A stretch of DNA of 64,000 bases from Aquabacterium commune. Lineage in GTDB: Bacteria; Pseudomonadota; Gammaproteobacteria; Burkholderiales; Burkholderiaceae_C. The notes under the pieces were generated by a model that was given only the letters and a program-made list of their open reading frames with translations, made no database searches and was not told where the DNA came from. Each line of letters starts with the position of its first letter. Position 1 is the first letter of the stretch. Where the stretch lies: positions 124,001-188,000 of the forward strand of contig NZ_SNXW01000003.1 of the NCBI RefSeq assembly GCF_004362855.1. The letters are read 5' to 3'. A program made the position numbers and the translations under genes. Of the stretch, positions 47,370 through 57,500 are shown piece after piece.

Positions 47370-48611
47370 TCAGGCGGCCGGCGCACTGGCGCGCAGGTTG
47401 CCAGCGCGGCCCAGGTAACGCAAGCCCAGCCAGGCGGCCACGGCCTGGATGGCGGCACACAGGTAGAAGGGCGCGCCAATGCGCCAGTCACCTTGCGGGA
47501 AGTGGCTGACCGTGGCCAGCAGCGGCGAGCCCATCAAGGGCCCCAGCACCGCGGCCACGCTGTTGATGGACGACACGGCGCCCATGCTCTCGCCCTGGCG
47601 GGTCGGGTCCACCGCATTGGCCACCAGGCTTTGCAGGCCGGGCTGCACCATGTAGCCAAACACATTGGCGGCGATGATGACGTACATCATCCAGCCCTCT
47701 GGCACCAGGCCCCAGGCGGCGAACGCGATGGTGGACGACACCAGGCCGATGCGCACCAGCTTGTCGGTGGGCATGATTTTTTGGAACTGGCGCAGCAAAC
47801 CGCCCTGCACCAGCACGGCCATCATGCCGACGGCGAACAGCGACAGGCCGTTGTCCTTGGGCGTCCAGCCGAACTTGAACTCGGTGTAGAGGAACCAGCT
47901 GGTGTGCAGGCAGAACTGCGCCAGGATGGACAGGCCCATGACCCACAGCAGCATCTCCACGCCCTTGAGCTGGCGCAGCTGGGCCAATGCAGTGAACGGA
48001 TTGGCGCGGGCCAGCGTGAACTCGCGGCGGCGCTCCAGCGGCAGCGACTCGGGCAGCACGAAGTAGCCGTAAACACAGTTCAACAGCGTGAGTGTGCCTG
48101 CCAGCAGGAAGGGCCAATGGACGTTGTGGTCGCCCAGGATGCCGCCCATGACCGGCCCCAGGATGAAGCCCACGCCGAACATCGCGCCCAGCAGGCCGTA
48201 GTTCTTGGCGCGGTCATGCGGCTCGGTGATGTCGGCCACGTAGGCATTGGCCACGGCGATGTTGGCGCAGACCGCACCGCCCATCACGCGCACGGCCAGC
48301 AGCATCCAGAACTCGGTGGCCAGGGCCGTGACGAAGAAGTTGACGGCCATGCCCAGCAGGCCCAGCAGCAGCACCGGACGGCGGCCGTGCTTGTCCGACA
48401 GGCCACCCAGCAAAGGCGCGCTGAAGAACTGAGCGATGGCGAAGGCGGCCTGCGCCAGGCCATACGCCACCGAGGTGCCCGCGCCGGAATCCATGAAGGT
48501 CCCGATCAGCTTGGGCAGCACGGGCGCGATGATGCCGATCGACATCATGTCGAGCAGCACCGTGATCATGATGAACGGCATGGCCGCCTGGCGGCCGCGG
48601 GTCGAAGCCAT
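47370..48611 (-). CDS. MFS transporter, TCR/Tet-type (DHA1) family
   Basis: A 413-residue inner-membrane transporter with about 12 hydrophobic segments. The motif A loop [19 protein letters not shown] (between TM2 and TM3) and [23 protein letters not shown] elements fit TetA-like drug:H+ antiporters. The substrate is unknown; calling it a tetracycline pump would go too far. It lies between guaB and guaA, co-directional, 47 bp upstream of guaA. A terminator precedes it after guaB. It may share a transcript with guaA. Confidence 0.88.
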   Translation of the reverse strand: MASTRGRQAAMPFIMITVLLDMMSIGIIAPVLPKLIGTFMDSGAGTSVAYGLAQAAFAIAQFFSAPLLGGLSDKHGRRPVLLLGLLGMAVNFFVTALATEFWMLLAVRVMGGAVCANIAVANAYVADITEPHDRAKNYGLLGAMFGVGFILGPVMGGILGDHNVHWPFLLAGTLTLLNCVYGYFVLPESLPLERRREFTLARANPFTALAQLRQLKGVEMLLWVMGLSILAQFCLHTSWFLYTEFKFGWTPKDNGLSLFAVGMMAVLVQGGLLRQFQKIMPTDKLVRIGLVSSTIAFAAWGLVPEGWMMYVIIAANVFGYMVQPGLQSLVANAVDPTRQGESMGAVSSINSVAAVLGPLMGSPLLATVSHFPQGDWRIGAPFYLCAAIQAVAAWLGLRYLGRAGNLRASAPAA

Positions 48612-48637
48612 CGGAAGGAATCCGGGTCGGTGGTCAG

Positions 48638-48664
48638 AAAAAACGGCACCGGCCGAAGCCGGTG
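48638..48664 (-). terminator. Rho-independent terminator of guaB with UUCG tetraloop
   Basis: On the minus strand CACCGGC-TTCG-GCCGGTG is a 7-bp stem with a UUCG tetraloop followed by six T, 72-98 bp past the guaB stop. Confidence 0.9.
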
Positions 48665-48735
48665 TCGCGGGATGTGCAAGGGTCAGGCGGGGCGGACCAC
48701 CGCGGTCATCGAACGGCGCCCCGACCTGCGGCGCG

Positions 48736-50208
48736 TCACTCCATGCGGTAGTTCGGCGCTTCCTTGGTGATCTGCACGTCGTGCACGTGGCTCTCGCGGA
48801 TGCCCGCGGACGTGATCTCGACGAACTCGGCCTTGCTGTGCATCTCGTCGATGGTGGCGCAACCGCAGTAACCCATCGAGGCCTTCAGGCCACCGGCCAT
48901 CTGGTACAGGATCGTGATGACCGAGCCCTTGTAAGGCACGCGACCTTCGATGCCCTCGGGCACGAGCTTGTCGGCGTTCGGGTTGGTGGTCTCGTCGTTT
49001 TCCTGGAAGTAGCGGTCGGCCGAACCGTCCTTCATGGCGCCGATCGAGCCCATGCCGCGGTAGCTCTTGTAGCTGCGGCCCTGGAACAGGATGACTTCGC
49101 CAGGTGCTTCTTCGGTGCCGGCGAACATGCCGCCCATCATCACGGTGCTGGCACCGGCGGCCACGGCCTTGGCGATGTCGCCCGAGTAGCGGATGCCGCC
49201 GTCGGCGATCAGGGGCACGCCCGTGCCTTGCAGCGCGGTGGCCACGTTGTCGATGGCCATGATCTGGGGCACGCCCACACCGGCGACGATGCGCGTGGTG
49301 CAGATGGAGCCCGGGCCGATGCCGACCTTGACGCCGTCGGCGCCGGCCTCGACCAGGGCCAGCGCAGCCGCACCGGTGGCGATGTTGCCGCCGATGACAT
49401 CGACCTGCGGGAAGTTTTTCTTGACCCAGCGCACGCGCTCGATCACGCCATGGCTGTGGCCGTGGGCGGTGTCCACCACCAGGGCATCGACGCCGGCCTT
49501 GACCAGCAGCTCAACGCGCTCTTCGGTGCCATCGCCCACACCCACCGCCGCACCGACGCGCAGCTTGCCGTGGGCATCGCGGGCGGCGTTGGGGAAGGTG
49601 TTCTGTTTGGTGATGTCCTTGACGGTGAAGACGCCACGCAGCTCATTGCTGTCGTTGATCATCAACACGCGTTCCAGCTTGTGCTGGTGCATCAGGGCCT
49701 TGGCTTCGGCCTGGCTGGCGCCGTCCTTGACGGTGATCAGGCGCTCACGGGGCGTCATGATCTCGCGCACCGGGGCGTCCAGGCGGGTCTCGAAGCGCAG
49801 GTCACGGCCGGTGACGATGCCCACGACCTTGCCGCCGTCCACGACCGGGAAGCCGGAGATGCCGTGCTGCTGAGACAGCGCCATCACGTCGCGGACTTGG
49901 ACGTCCGAGGAGATGGTGATCGGGTCACGCAGCACGCCCGATTCGTAGCGCTTGACGCGCGCCACTTCGGCGGCCTGCTGCTTCGGGCTGAGGTTTTTGT
50001 GGATGATCCCGATGCCACCTTCTTGCGCGATGGCGATGGCCAGGCGCGCTTCTGTCACGGTGTCCATGGCGGCGGACACAAGTGGCAGATTCAGTTGGAT
50101 GTTGCGGGACAGACGGGTGGCCAGCGAGGTGTCGCGAGGCAACACCTGGGAATATGCGGGCACGAGCAACACGTCGTCGAACGTGAGGGCTTTACCAAGC
50201 AGGCGCAT
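48736..50208 (-). CDS. guaB: IMP dehydrogenase
   Basis: Oxidises IMP to XMP with NAD+, the committed step to GMP. The 490 residues start [20 protein letters not shown]. The TIM barrel is interrupted by two CBS domains ([37 protein letters not shown]). The catalytic Cys is in [20 protein letters not shown], and the mobile flap is in [18 protein letters not shown]. The C-terminal [20 protein letters not shown] is intact. The promoter-like TATAAT is 26 bp before the ATG. The guaB-guaA group with smpB, ratA and rnfH is conserved in Burkholderiales (inference). Confidence 0.97.
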   Translation of the reverse strand: MRLLGKALTFDDVLLVPAYSQVLPRDTSLATRLSRNIQLNLPLVSAAMDTVTEARLAIAIAQEGGIGIIHKNLSPKQQAAEVARVKRYESGVLRDPITISSDVQVRDVMALSQQHGISGFPVVDGGKVVGIVTGRDLRFETRLDAPVREIMTPRERLITVKDGASQAEAKALMHQHKLERVLMINDSNELRGVFTVKDITKQNTFPNAARDAHGKLRVGAAVGVGDGTEERVELLVKAGVDALVVDTAHGHSHGVIERVRWVKKNFPQVDVIGGNIATGAAALALVEAGADGVKVGIGPGSICTTRIVAGVGVPQIMAIDNVATALQGTGVPLIADGGIRYSGDIAKAVAAGASTVMMGGMFAGTEEAPGEVILFQGRSYKSYRGMGSIGAMKDGSADRYFQENDETTNPNADKLVPEGIEGRVPYKGSVITILYQMAGGLKASMGYCGCATIDEMHSKAEFVEITSAGIRESHVHDVQITKEAPNYRME

Positions 50209-50233
50209 GAACGGGCTCCAGACGCAAAAGTGG

Positions 50234-50262
50234 ATTATACGCGCAGCCGTGCCCCTGTTTGG
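50234..50262 (-). promoter_or_regulatory. Sigma-70 promoter of guaB
   Basis: On the minus strand a perfect TATAAT (50239-50234) lies 26 bp before the guaB ATG, with CAAACA at a 16-bp spacing as a poor -35. The short leader carries a TCTGGAG ribosome site. Confidence 0.5.
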
Positions 50263-50335
50263 GCCAGGGCATCCCGAGGAGGAATGCGCGATTTCCACAG
50301 CCGCGCGACGCGAGCCCGCCGCTACACTGCACAGC

Positions 50336-50866
50336 ATGAAAATCCAGACCTCTGCAGCTTCTGGCTTGGCCTGCGCCGGTCTGCTGGTGCTGGCCCTGGC
50401 GGCTTCCCCCGCACAGGCCGGCATGCAGTGGAAATGGCGCGATGCCAACGGTGCGACCCAATACAGCGACCGCCCGCCCCCGCCTGGCACGCCGGACAGC
50501 GCCATCCTGGCCCGCCCGACGCCCTCATCGGCCCGTCAGGTGCGCGTGGTGGAACCCGCTTCTGCCGCCAGTGGCGCCGCGGGCAATGCCCCGGCCGCCG
50601 CCAAGACCGCCGACCCGGAGCTGGAGGTGCGGCGCAAGAAGTCCGAGGAAGAGCGCGTGGCGCGCCAGAAGGTCGAGGAAGAGAAACAGGCCAAGGTGCG
50701 CGCCGACAACTGCGAACGCGCCCGCGGCTACGAGCGTTCGCTGAAAGATGGCATGCGCATTGCGCGCACGAACGAGAAGGGCGAGCGCGAAATCCTCGAC
50801 GACAAGGCGCGCAGCGAAGAGCTGCAGCGCACGCAGGAAACCATCCAGTCGAACTGCGGCAAGTGA
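50336..50866 (+). CDS. DUF4124 domain-containing exported protein
   Basis: 176 residues with a signal peptide ([19 protein letters not shown], cleavage near residue 29). The N-terminal DUF4124 motif follows ([20 protein letters not shown]), then an Ala/Pro-rich linker and a highly charged coiled-coil half ([20 protein letters not shown]) ending with paired Cys (CERARGYER and NCGK). DUF4124 proteins are periplasmic with unknown function. It diverges from guaB. Confidence 0.88.
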   Translation: MKIQTSAASGLACAGLLVLALAASPAQAGMQWKWRDANGATQYSDRPPPPGTPDSAILARPTPSSARQVRVVEPASAASGAAGNAPAAAKTADPELEVRRKKSEEERVARQKVEEEKQAKVRADNCERARGYERSLKDGMRIARTNEKGEREILDDKARSEELQRTQETIQSNCGK

Positions 50867-50894
50867 GCCAGCAGGGGCTGCGCCACAGAGGGCT

Positions 50895-51260
50895 TCAGCC
50901 CCGAGCCGCCCTGCCCTGTGCCCGGTAGCGCACGCGCCGGGCCTCTTTCGGGTCCACCTGCAGGCCGCGCACCACCTCGATGCGGTCGCGGTCGCGCAGC
51001 ACATGACCGGGGCGCTCTTTGCGGCCCCACACCCCCACGGTCCACGCCCCTGAGGCCAGGGCGTCTTCGTTGAGGCCGCTCACGGGGTTCACCGCCGCGC
51101 CCGCCCCAGTGCCCAGGAAACCGCTCAGGCGCAAGGCATCGCGCACGGTGCTGCCCTCGGGCACGCTCAGGGACACGACGCGGACTTCGCGCGGCGCCAC
51201 GCCGACAGCCACCTGCACACAGATGAGCTCACGGGCGTCGCCGTCCTCAACGGGGGCCAT
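50895..51260 (-). CDS. rnfH: RnfH-family protein (UPF0125)
   Basis: A 121-residue ubiquitin-like (beta-grasp) protein with VSLSVPEGSTVRDALRLSGF (about residues 28-48), VGVWGRKERPGHVLRDRDRIEV and the conserved C-terminal RGLQVDPKEARRVRY. The family is a small partner-type protein of unclear function; despite its name it is not tied to the Rnf complex here. The start overlaps the ratA stop by 14 bases (same strand), showing translational coupling with ratA. Confidence 0.9.
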   Translation of the reverse strand: MAPVEDGDARELICVQVAVGVAPREVRVVSLSVPEGSTVRDALRLSGFLGTGAGAAVNPVSGLNEDALASGAWTVGVWGRKERPGHVLRDRDRIEVVRGLQVDPKEARRVRYRAQGRAARG

Positions 51261-51726
51261 GGACCTGCTCCGCCCGCTTCACGAAGGCCTCGACGAAGGT
51301 GTTGGCGATGCGGTCAAACACGGGGCTGACCACCAGCGACAGCGTCTTGCTGGCAAAGGCGTAGTGCAGCGAGAACTCGACCTTGCAAGCCGGCGCATCG
51401 AGGGGCGAGCGCCCTTCCACCGCGGGCTCGCCTGGCTTTTGCAGCGGCAGGAAGCGCCAGGTGCCTTCGAGCTTGGAGAACGGCCCGTCGATGAGGCTCA
51501 TGACCACGCTGTGGCCATCGACCTGCACATTGCGTGTGGTGAAAGCCTGGTGCACACCGGCGAATGCGATGTGCAGGCGCGCGGTGACGCCGTCGTCATG
51601 CGTTTGCAAAACTTCGGCGCGGTCGCACCAGGGCAGGAATTGGGGGTAGTCTTGGATGGCGGTCACCAGCCCGTACATTTCACGGGGTGAGTACCAGAGC
51701 AAAACGGACTTGTGCACGTGCTTCAT
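51247..51726 (-). CDS. ratA: RatA/Coq10-type START-domain protein
   Basis: A 159-residue START/polyketide-cyclase-like domain. MKHVHKSVLLWYSPREMYGL, DYPQFLPWCDRAEVL and FSLHYAFASKTLSLVVSPVF are the family segments. The E. coli homologue was named a ribosome-association toxin (RatA), while eukaryotic Coq10 binds ubiquinone, so a quinone or lipid-binding role is equally possible. The start ATG at 51726 is the family N-terminus. It lies head to head with smpB (75 bp apart), a conserved pairing; the RatA/RnfH pair has been called a toxin-antitoxin unit, which is doubtful. Confidence 0.92.
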   Translation of the reverse strand: MKHVHKSVLLWYSPREMYGLVTAIQDYPQFLPWCDRAEVLQTHDDGVTARLHIAFAGVHQAFTTRNVQVDGHSVVMSLIDGPFSKLEGTWRFLPLQKPGEPAVEGRSPLDAPACKVEFSLHYAFASKTLSLVVSPVFDRIANTFVEAFVKRAEQVHGPR

Positions 51727-51801
51727 AGAATGTCGGTATTTTAAGGACGCCTGCGGGCGTTGCCTTGTTTCCTTTGTCCAGTTCCTTCGTTCCCGCAGCC
51801 C

Positions 51802-52266
51802 ATGTCCATCGCAGAAAATCGCAAAGCGCTCTTCAACTACCACATCGAGGAACGCTTCGAAGCGGGCGTCGTGCTGGAAGGCTGGGAGGTCAAGGCCATC
51901 CGCGATGGCCAGGTGCAGATGACCGATGGCTACGTGGTCATCAAGGATGGCGAGATGTACCTGATCGGCCTGCGCATCAACGCGCTGCGCTCCGCGTCCA
52001 CCCACGTCACGCCAGACGCCGACCGCACCAAGAAGCTGCTGATGCACCGCGAGCAGATCCGCCGCCTGGTCGGCAAGACAGAGCAAAAAGGCTACACCAT
52101 CGTGCCGCTGAACCTGCACTGGAAAGGCGGTCGCGTGAAGGCGGACATCGCCTTGGCCAAGGGCAAGGCCGAGCACGACAAGCGCAACACCATCAAGGAC
52201 CGCGATTGGGAGCGGGAGAAGGGCCGACTGATGCGGCACAAGGTGTCCTCGCCTGGCAAGGAGTGA
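51802..52266 (+). CDS. smpB: SsrA-binding protein SmpB
   Basis: Binds tmRNA for trans-translation of stalled ribosomes. The 154 residues start [20 protein letters not shown] and contain the OB-fold signature [43 protein letters not shown] and the C-terminal basic tail ([13 protein letters not shown]) complete it. The last 74 bases overlap the 3' end of the convergent pbpC gene. Divergent from ratA. Confidence 0.97.
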   Translation: MSIAENRKALFNYHIEERFEAGVVLEGWEVKAIRDGQVQMTDGYVVIKDGEMYLIGLRINALRSASTHVTPDADRTKKLLMHREQIRRLVGKTEQKGYTIVPLNLHWKGGRVKADIALAKGKAEHDKRNTIKDRDWEREKGRLMRHKVSSPGKE

Positions 52267-54520
52267 GGCTTGCGCCACGCACCTCGAAGCGGACCTCGTC
52301 GAGCACCTGGCCCTGCTGACGCAGGCTGAGCACGTGTCGCCCCGGCATGGGCAGCCAGTCGTGCCGCGCGCCCGTGGCCAGGCGGCGGCCGTCGAGCCAC
52401 CATGCCAGCGCGGGTTGAACAGGCTGACCTGTCTGACCTGGTTGCGCGGCCTGGCTGCGCAGCGTCACGCGCTGAGCCCGAGGCGGGATGTCCGGGTCGA
52501 GCGCGAAGATGGCGCCATCCTGCGGGCTGACGATGGCGCGCCCCGGGCGTGCTGCGGTCCCTGATGTGGCCGCGACATCGAGCCGCCAGGTGGCTTGTTC
52601 GGTGCCTTCGATGAAGCGCTCGAGTCGGTCCACGTCCACCATCGAAGCGCCTGCGCTGGCCTCGAAGTGGATGCGCTGCTGGCGCACCCCGGGGGGCAAG
52701 TCGGGCGCACGCGATGGGCGTTCGCGGTGCAGGGCTTGCACGAGGCTGGCCCACACGGGCGCCGCGCCCGCCACCCCGCTGACGTCGTGCATGGGGCTGC
52801 CGCTGGCGTTGCCCACCCACACGCCCACGGTGTAGCGGTCGGTGTAGCCGATGCACCAGTTGTCGCGCATGTCCTTGCTGGTGCCGGTCTTGACGGCCGC
52901 GAAGCCGCGCGTGGCCAGGGCGCTGTGCAGGCCGAAGCTCAAGGCGCGCGCGCCGTTGTCGGCGAGGATGTCGGTGACGAGGTGGGCGGCGGCTGGGCTG
53001 ATGGGGCTGACTTGGCTCGGTGTGGCGGTGCCATGGGCGCCAGCCTGGTCACGCTTTGCATCCCGTTTTGCATCCCGTTTTGCATCACCCACCTGCCAGC
53101 GCAGGGGCGACCAGCGACCGCCGTTGGCCAAGGCCCGGTAGGCGTTGCTGAGGTCGCGCAAGGTGACCTCGGCGCTGCCCAGGGCCAGGCCAGGGCCGTA
53201 GAAACCGCCGGGCTCTTTCAAGGCCAGACCGAAGCCGCGCAGGCCCTCGGCCAGGGCGTCGGCGCCCAGCATGGCGCCCGCGCGCACGGCCGGCACGTTC
53301 AGGCTGTTGCCCAAGGCGGTGCGAACGCTGACCCAGCCCCGAAAGCGCCGATCGTAGTTCTGGGGGATGTAGAGGCCGGCACCGGTGGGCAGCTGCACTG
53401 GCTCATCTTGCAGGAGGCTGGCGGGGGTCAGCAGACGCCGCTCGAACGCCAACCCATAGACGAAGGGCTTGAGCGTGGAGCCGGGTTGGCGCAGCGCGAG
53501 CACCGCGTCAACCTGCGCCGCCTGTGACAGGGTGCCGCTGCCACCCACCCAGGCGAGGACCTCGCCACGCGCGTTGTCGATGACGATGACGGCGCCGTCT
53601 TCGACCTGCCGGTGGGCCAACTCAAGCAGGTGGCGCTGCAGGGTCTCCTGGGCCAGGCGCTGCAGGTGGCCGTCGAGGGTGCTGCGCACGCTGGGCGCGT
53701 CCGCGGGGGCCTGCGCCATGAGCAGGCGAGCCAGGTGCGGTGCGCTTTGTTCGCCCAGGGCGGGACCGCCTTTGCGCGCCAGCGCTTGCGTGACGACCAG
53801 GTCGATGCCAGTGCAGGGCCGTTGCTGCAGCGCGAGCACCTGGCAGGCGCGCCGGGCCACGGCATCGGCGCGCGCATTGGGGCCGCGCACCAGGGCCGCG
53901 GCGATGGCCGATTCCTGCGCGTCCAGGCCAGAGGGGTGCTTGCCGAACAGGGTCTGGCTCAGGGCCGGCAAGCCCACCAGTTCACCGCGGAAGGGAACGT
54001 GGTTGAGGTAGGCCTCCAGGACCTCGGTCTTGCGCCAGCGGGCTTCGAGCTGGCGCGCGGCCCAGGCTTGCGTGGCCTTCTGGCCCCAGTTGCGGCCGCC
54101 AGCGGGTCGGGCGCCACGCTTATCGAGCAAACCGGCCAGTTGCATTGTCAGGGTGGAGGCGCCGCGCGTGCGCTCGTTCCAGAGGTTGGACCAGGCGCTG
54201 GCGGCCACGCCCTGCCAGTCGATGCCGCTGTGTTGCCAGAAGCGCTGGTCTTCCGACAGGACGATGGCGGTGCGCATGGCGGGCGAGACCTCGTCGAGCG
54301 TGACCCAGGGCAGGCGGCGCACGCGGGGGTCGCGGCGCAGGGTCTGCAGGGGCTGGCCATCGCGGTCGAGCAGGGTGAAGTCGCTGGGCAGGTGGCTGGC
54401 GCGGACCTGCTGGAAGGTGGGCAGGCCCGCTGCCTGTGCAGCGGACGTGGCCAGGTACCCGATGCCGGTCATGCCAGCGAGCCCGCAGGCAAGGAGTCGC
54501 TGCCTCAGTCGCCAGCTCAT
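52193..54520 (-). CDS. pbpC: Penicillin-binding protein 1C
   Basis: Bifunctional class A PBP: glycosyltransferase plus transpeptidase in the periplasm. The 775 residues have an N-terminal membrane helix or signal anchor ([20 protein letters not shown]). The GT51 domain has [19 protein letters not shown] and [14 protein letters not shown]. The transpeptidase domain has S348 and K351 ([13 protein letters not shown]), GNSLNVPAV and [14 protein letters not shown]; a BiPBP-C beta domain ends it. [12 protein letters not shown] insertion comes from a 12-bp tandem repeat (53058-53086). The start is set by a TGATG overlap with the upstream alpha-2-macroglobulin gene. Its 3' end overlaps smpB by 74 bp. 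Confidence 0.94.
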   Translation of the reverse strand: MSWRLRQRLLACGLAGMTGIGYLATSAAQAAGLPTFQQVRASHLPSDFTLLDRDGQPLQTLRRDPRVRRLPWVTLDEVSPAMRTAIVLSEDQRFWQHSGIDWQGVAASAWSNLWNERTRGASTLTMQLAGLLDKRGARPAGGRNWGQKATQAWAARQLEARWRKTEVLEAYLNHVPFRGELVGLPALSQTLFGKHPSGLDAQESAIAAALVRGPNARADAVARRACQVLALQQRPCTGIDLVVTQALARKGGPALGEQSAPHLARLLMAQAPADAPSVRSTLDGHLQRLAQETLQRHLLELAHRQVEDGAVIVIDNARGEVLAWVGGSGTLSQAAQVDAVLALRQPGSTLKPFVYGLAFERRLLTPASLLQDEPVQLPTGAGLYIPQNYDRRFRGWVSVRTALGNSLNVPAVRAGAMLGADALAEGLRGFGLALKEPGGFYGPGLALGSAEVTLRDLSNAYRALANGGRWSPLRWQVGDAKRDAKRDAKRDQAGAHGTATPSQVSPISPAAAHLVTDILADNGARALSFGLHSALATRGFAAVKTGTSKDMRDNWCIGYTDRYTVGVWVGNASGSPMHDVSGVAGAAPVWASLVQALHRERPSRAPDLPPGVRQQRIHFEASAGASMVDVDRLERFIEGTEQATWRLDVAATSGTAARPGRAIVSPQDGAIFALDPDIPPRAQRVTLRSQAAQPGQTGQPVQPALAWWLDGRRLATGARHDWLPMPGRHVLSLRQQGQVLDEVRFEVRGASLTPCQARTPCAASVGPSPAPNRGP
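53058..53086. repeat. 12-bp tandem repeat inside pbpC
   Basis: GCATCCCGTTTT occurs twice in a row with a partial third copy (GCATC). Being 12 bp, it keeps frame and encodes DAKR units on the minus strand, inside the transpeptidase region linker. Confidence 0.85.
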
Positions 54521-57500
54521 CAAGGCGCGACCTCCACGCTGGGCTGCGGTGACTCGCCGAAGCTGTCGGGCGCGTACATGGCCTCCACGCGGGTGGGCGG
54601 CACGGTGAAGCGGCCAGGGTTGTTCAGGCGCACGGTGTAGTCCACCCGGTGGCGGCCCTTGGGCAGGAAGGCGTAGTACGCGCGCCAGGCGTCCTGGGCC
54701 CGCTCGACGTGGCTGGGCCAGGCGCCGGCGGTCTGCTCGCCACGCGTGGCCTGCTGCGAATCGCGCCCCAGGCCGCTGCCCAGCAAGGTCGCCCCACCGG
54801 GGATGGGGTCCTGCACGGCGACCCAGTTCATGTCGGCCTGGGCGTCGATTTCCAGCGTGACGCGCAGCACGGTGCCGCGGGCGTAGGGGGCGCCGCGCTC
54901 GGAGGGGCGCGCGGAATTGGGCGCATCCACCACACTGACGGTGCGGCGCACGGTGTAGCCGGCCTGCACGGGTGCCTTCAGCGGCACGGCGCTGAGCGCC
55001 TGCACTGTGGCCCAGGGGGCGCCGGTGCCGTCCTGGCGCAGTTGCAGGGGTTGCGATGCGGGCGCGCCCCCCTTCACGGCCTGCACCGGCCAAGGCAGCG
55101 CCAGCACCTGGCCGGTGGGCGCGCTGGCCCAGTCCAGCGTGGCCTCGGCGGCAGCCAGCTTCACCACCGAGCGACCCGAAATGGGCGTGCGCTCGGTTTG
55201 TTGCCCGAAGCGCTCCAGCGCCAGCGTGCCCCAGGCGTTGGCGGGGGTCGTCAGCCAGGCGCCGTTGCGCTGTCTGCCCAGGGCGCCCACGACCAGGCGA
55301 GGCAGCTCGTCTTTCCAGGCGGGCAGCTGGCGCACGGCCAGGATCAGGCGGGCGGCGTTGGCGTCGGCGCTGTCCATGGTCCACCACCAGAAGTCCTGCG
55401 CCTCGGTGGCAAAGCGCAAGGTGGTGCCGCTGTAGGTGAGGCGGCTGCGCAAGGTCTGCTCGGCCTCTTTCATGCGGGCCTCGCGCGAAGGCGCCGCGGG
55501 CAGGCGCTGCAGCACCTGCCACCACTGGATGACGGCCGAGGTGGGCCAGTCGCCCAGCGTCGGTGAGACGGTGTCGAGCATGCGGGCGTCGGCGCGACCG
55601 TGACGCGTCAGCGCATCAAGGGCGCTGACGCGCTGCACGTCGTTGACCACTGCCTGAGCCACGCCCGACGGTGCCCAGGTGCTGCGCCGGGTGCGGCCTT
55701 GCACGACGTCGCTCAGGCCGGTCAGCAGGCGCTCGCGCGCTTCGTCTGGCAGGCGCCAACCGGCTTCGTGCGAGATCGACAGCAGGTAGGCCGTGAGCGC
55801 CACGCTGCCTTGTGGGCCCGCGCCCTCTTGCAGTGGGAAGTAGGCCGCGAGGCCGTCGCCGTCGAGGTGGGTGGGGAGTTGCTGCATCAGCTCGTCCCAG
55901 CGTTGGGCGTCGCGCAGGCCGATGGCGCGCGAGGCTTGTTGCTCCAGGCAGGTGTGCGGGTAGCGCTCGAAGAAGCGTTTGACACCCGGCAGGCCACCGC
56001 CCAGCGTGGGTTGCAGGGCGATGCGCAAGCCGCCCTGGGCGCGGCTGGCGCCGGGCGGGCCGCTGAGCACGGCCTCAGGCGGTGGCGCCACCGCCAGGCT
56101 GAGGGGCGCGGCGCCCAGTTGGACCAAGGTGGACTGGCGCACCTGGATAGGCACGGCGGGCTGGACGGACTGGGTGACAAGCACGCGGTCGCGCGCGGCG
56201 GCTGCACCGGCCACACCCGCCTTGCCCTGGGCCTCCTCCACCGACAAGGTCCAGCGCAGCGTGGCCACGCCCTGAGGCACCTCCACCGGCCAGCGCACCT
56301 CGCGGGCGCCATCGGGCGGGATGTCAAGCTGCTGCGCGGGCAGCTTCAGCGCCACGGGGGCGACGCCGGTTTCTGCCGCGGCGCCCTGCCCCACCAGGCT
56401 GGCCGACACCTTCATGGCCCGCGCGGTGGTGTTGCGCAAGGTGGCGATGGCCTCGAAGCGGTCGCCCTCGCGCACCAGCGGGGGCAAGCCGGGCAAGGCT
56501 TGCAGGTCCTGCGTGACGCGGATGCTGGCGCTGCCGGTGCCGTAGCGCGACAAGCCCGACGTGGCGACGGCGACCAGCTTGAAGCGGGTCAGCGCGTCGT
56601 TGATGGGCACCTTGACCACGGCCTCGCCGCGTGCGTCCAGCGGCACGCTGCCTCGCCAGATCAGCAAGGTGTCGAGCAGCTCGCGCGTGGCGCCCTGCCC
56701 GCCCCCGCCGCCCGCGGCCACGGCCTTGCGACCGAAGTGCCGCCTGCCGATGATTTCGTTTTGCGCCGTGCTGGTCTCCACGCCCCAGGGCCGCGGCTGG
56801 AAGAAAGCGTCGAGCACCTGCCAGGATGCGTTGTCGGACAGGGCCAGCAGGCCTTCGTCCACCGCCGCGAAAGCGATGTCGCCCTGCACGGGCCGCCCGC
56901 CCTGCGTGACGCGCACCCGCGCCGTGGCCGTCTGGCGCACGCTGTATTGCGGCTGGTCGGGCAGCACCTCCACCTTCAAGGCGTGGTCGGCCACACCAAC
57001 CTGCAGCGACGCCACGCCCAGCTTGCAGGCCGGGCGGGACAGGTCCACCAGCGCGGTGGGCGCCTGGTATTCGCGACCCTCGTACCAGAAGGCCTTGGCC
57101 CAGGCCCAGGGCTCGCGCCAGCCCCAGGTGAAGAGGCTGTACCAGGGCACGTCGCGCAGGCGGCCGCGCACGGCCATCACGCTGACATAGACATTGGGCG
57201 CCCAGCTCTGCACCTCGCCATCCGCGCCCTTGCGGCCCTTGGGGATGGGCAGCTCGATGACCGGGTCTTTGCCGCTGAGCGACATCACCCGCGTGTCGAT
57301 GATGCCCTCGCGCTCGATGGTGACCCAGGCCGTGGCCTCGCGGAAGGGCATGCGCACTTGCAGGCGCGCGGTCTGGCCGGGCTCGACGCTGCCTTGCTCG
57401 GGCAGCACGTCCATGCGGTCGTCGTTGTCCTGGCCGAACCAGACCTCGCCCTGGCGCGTGACCCACACGCTGGCGGCAGCCTGGGCTCGGCGCGATTGGC

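Noticed and set aside
47370-48611. MFS gene as a tetracycline resistance gene
   Set aside because: It shares only the general TCR/Tet motif A; no specific match to TetA classes can be shown from sequence reading.
50895-51726. ratA/rnfH as a toxin-antitoxin system
   Set aside because: The pair is conserved core genes in many proteobacteria; the toxin label for RatA is doubtful and nothing in the sequence supports it.
53058-53086. Tandem repeat as a CRISPR-like array
   Set aside because: No spacers; it is a short in-frame coding repeat within pbpC.
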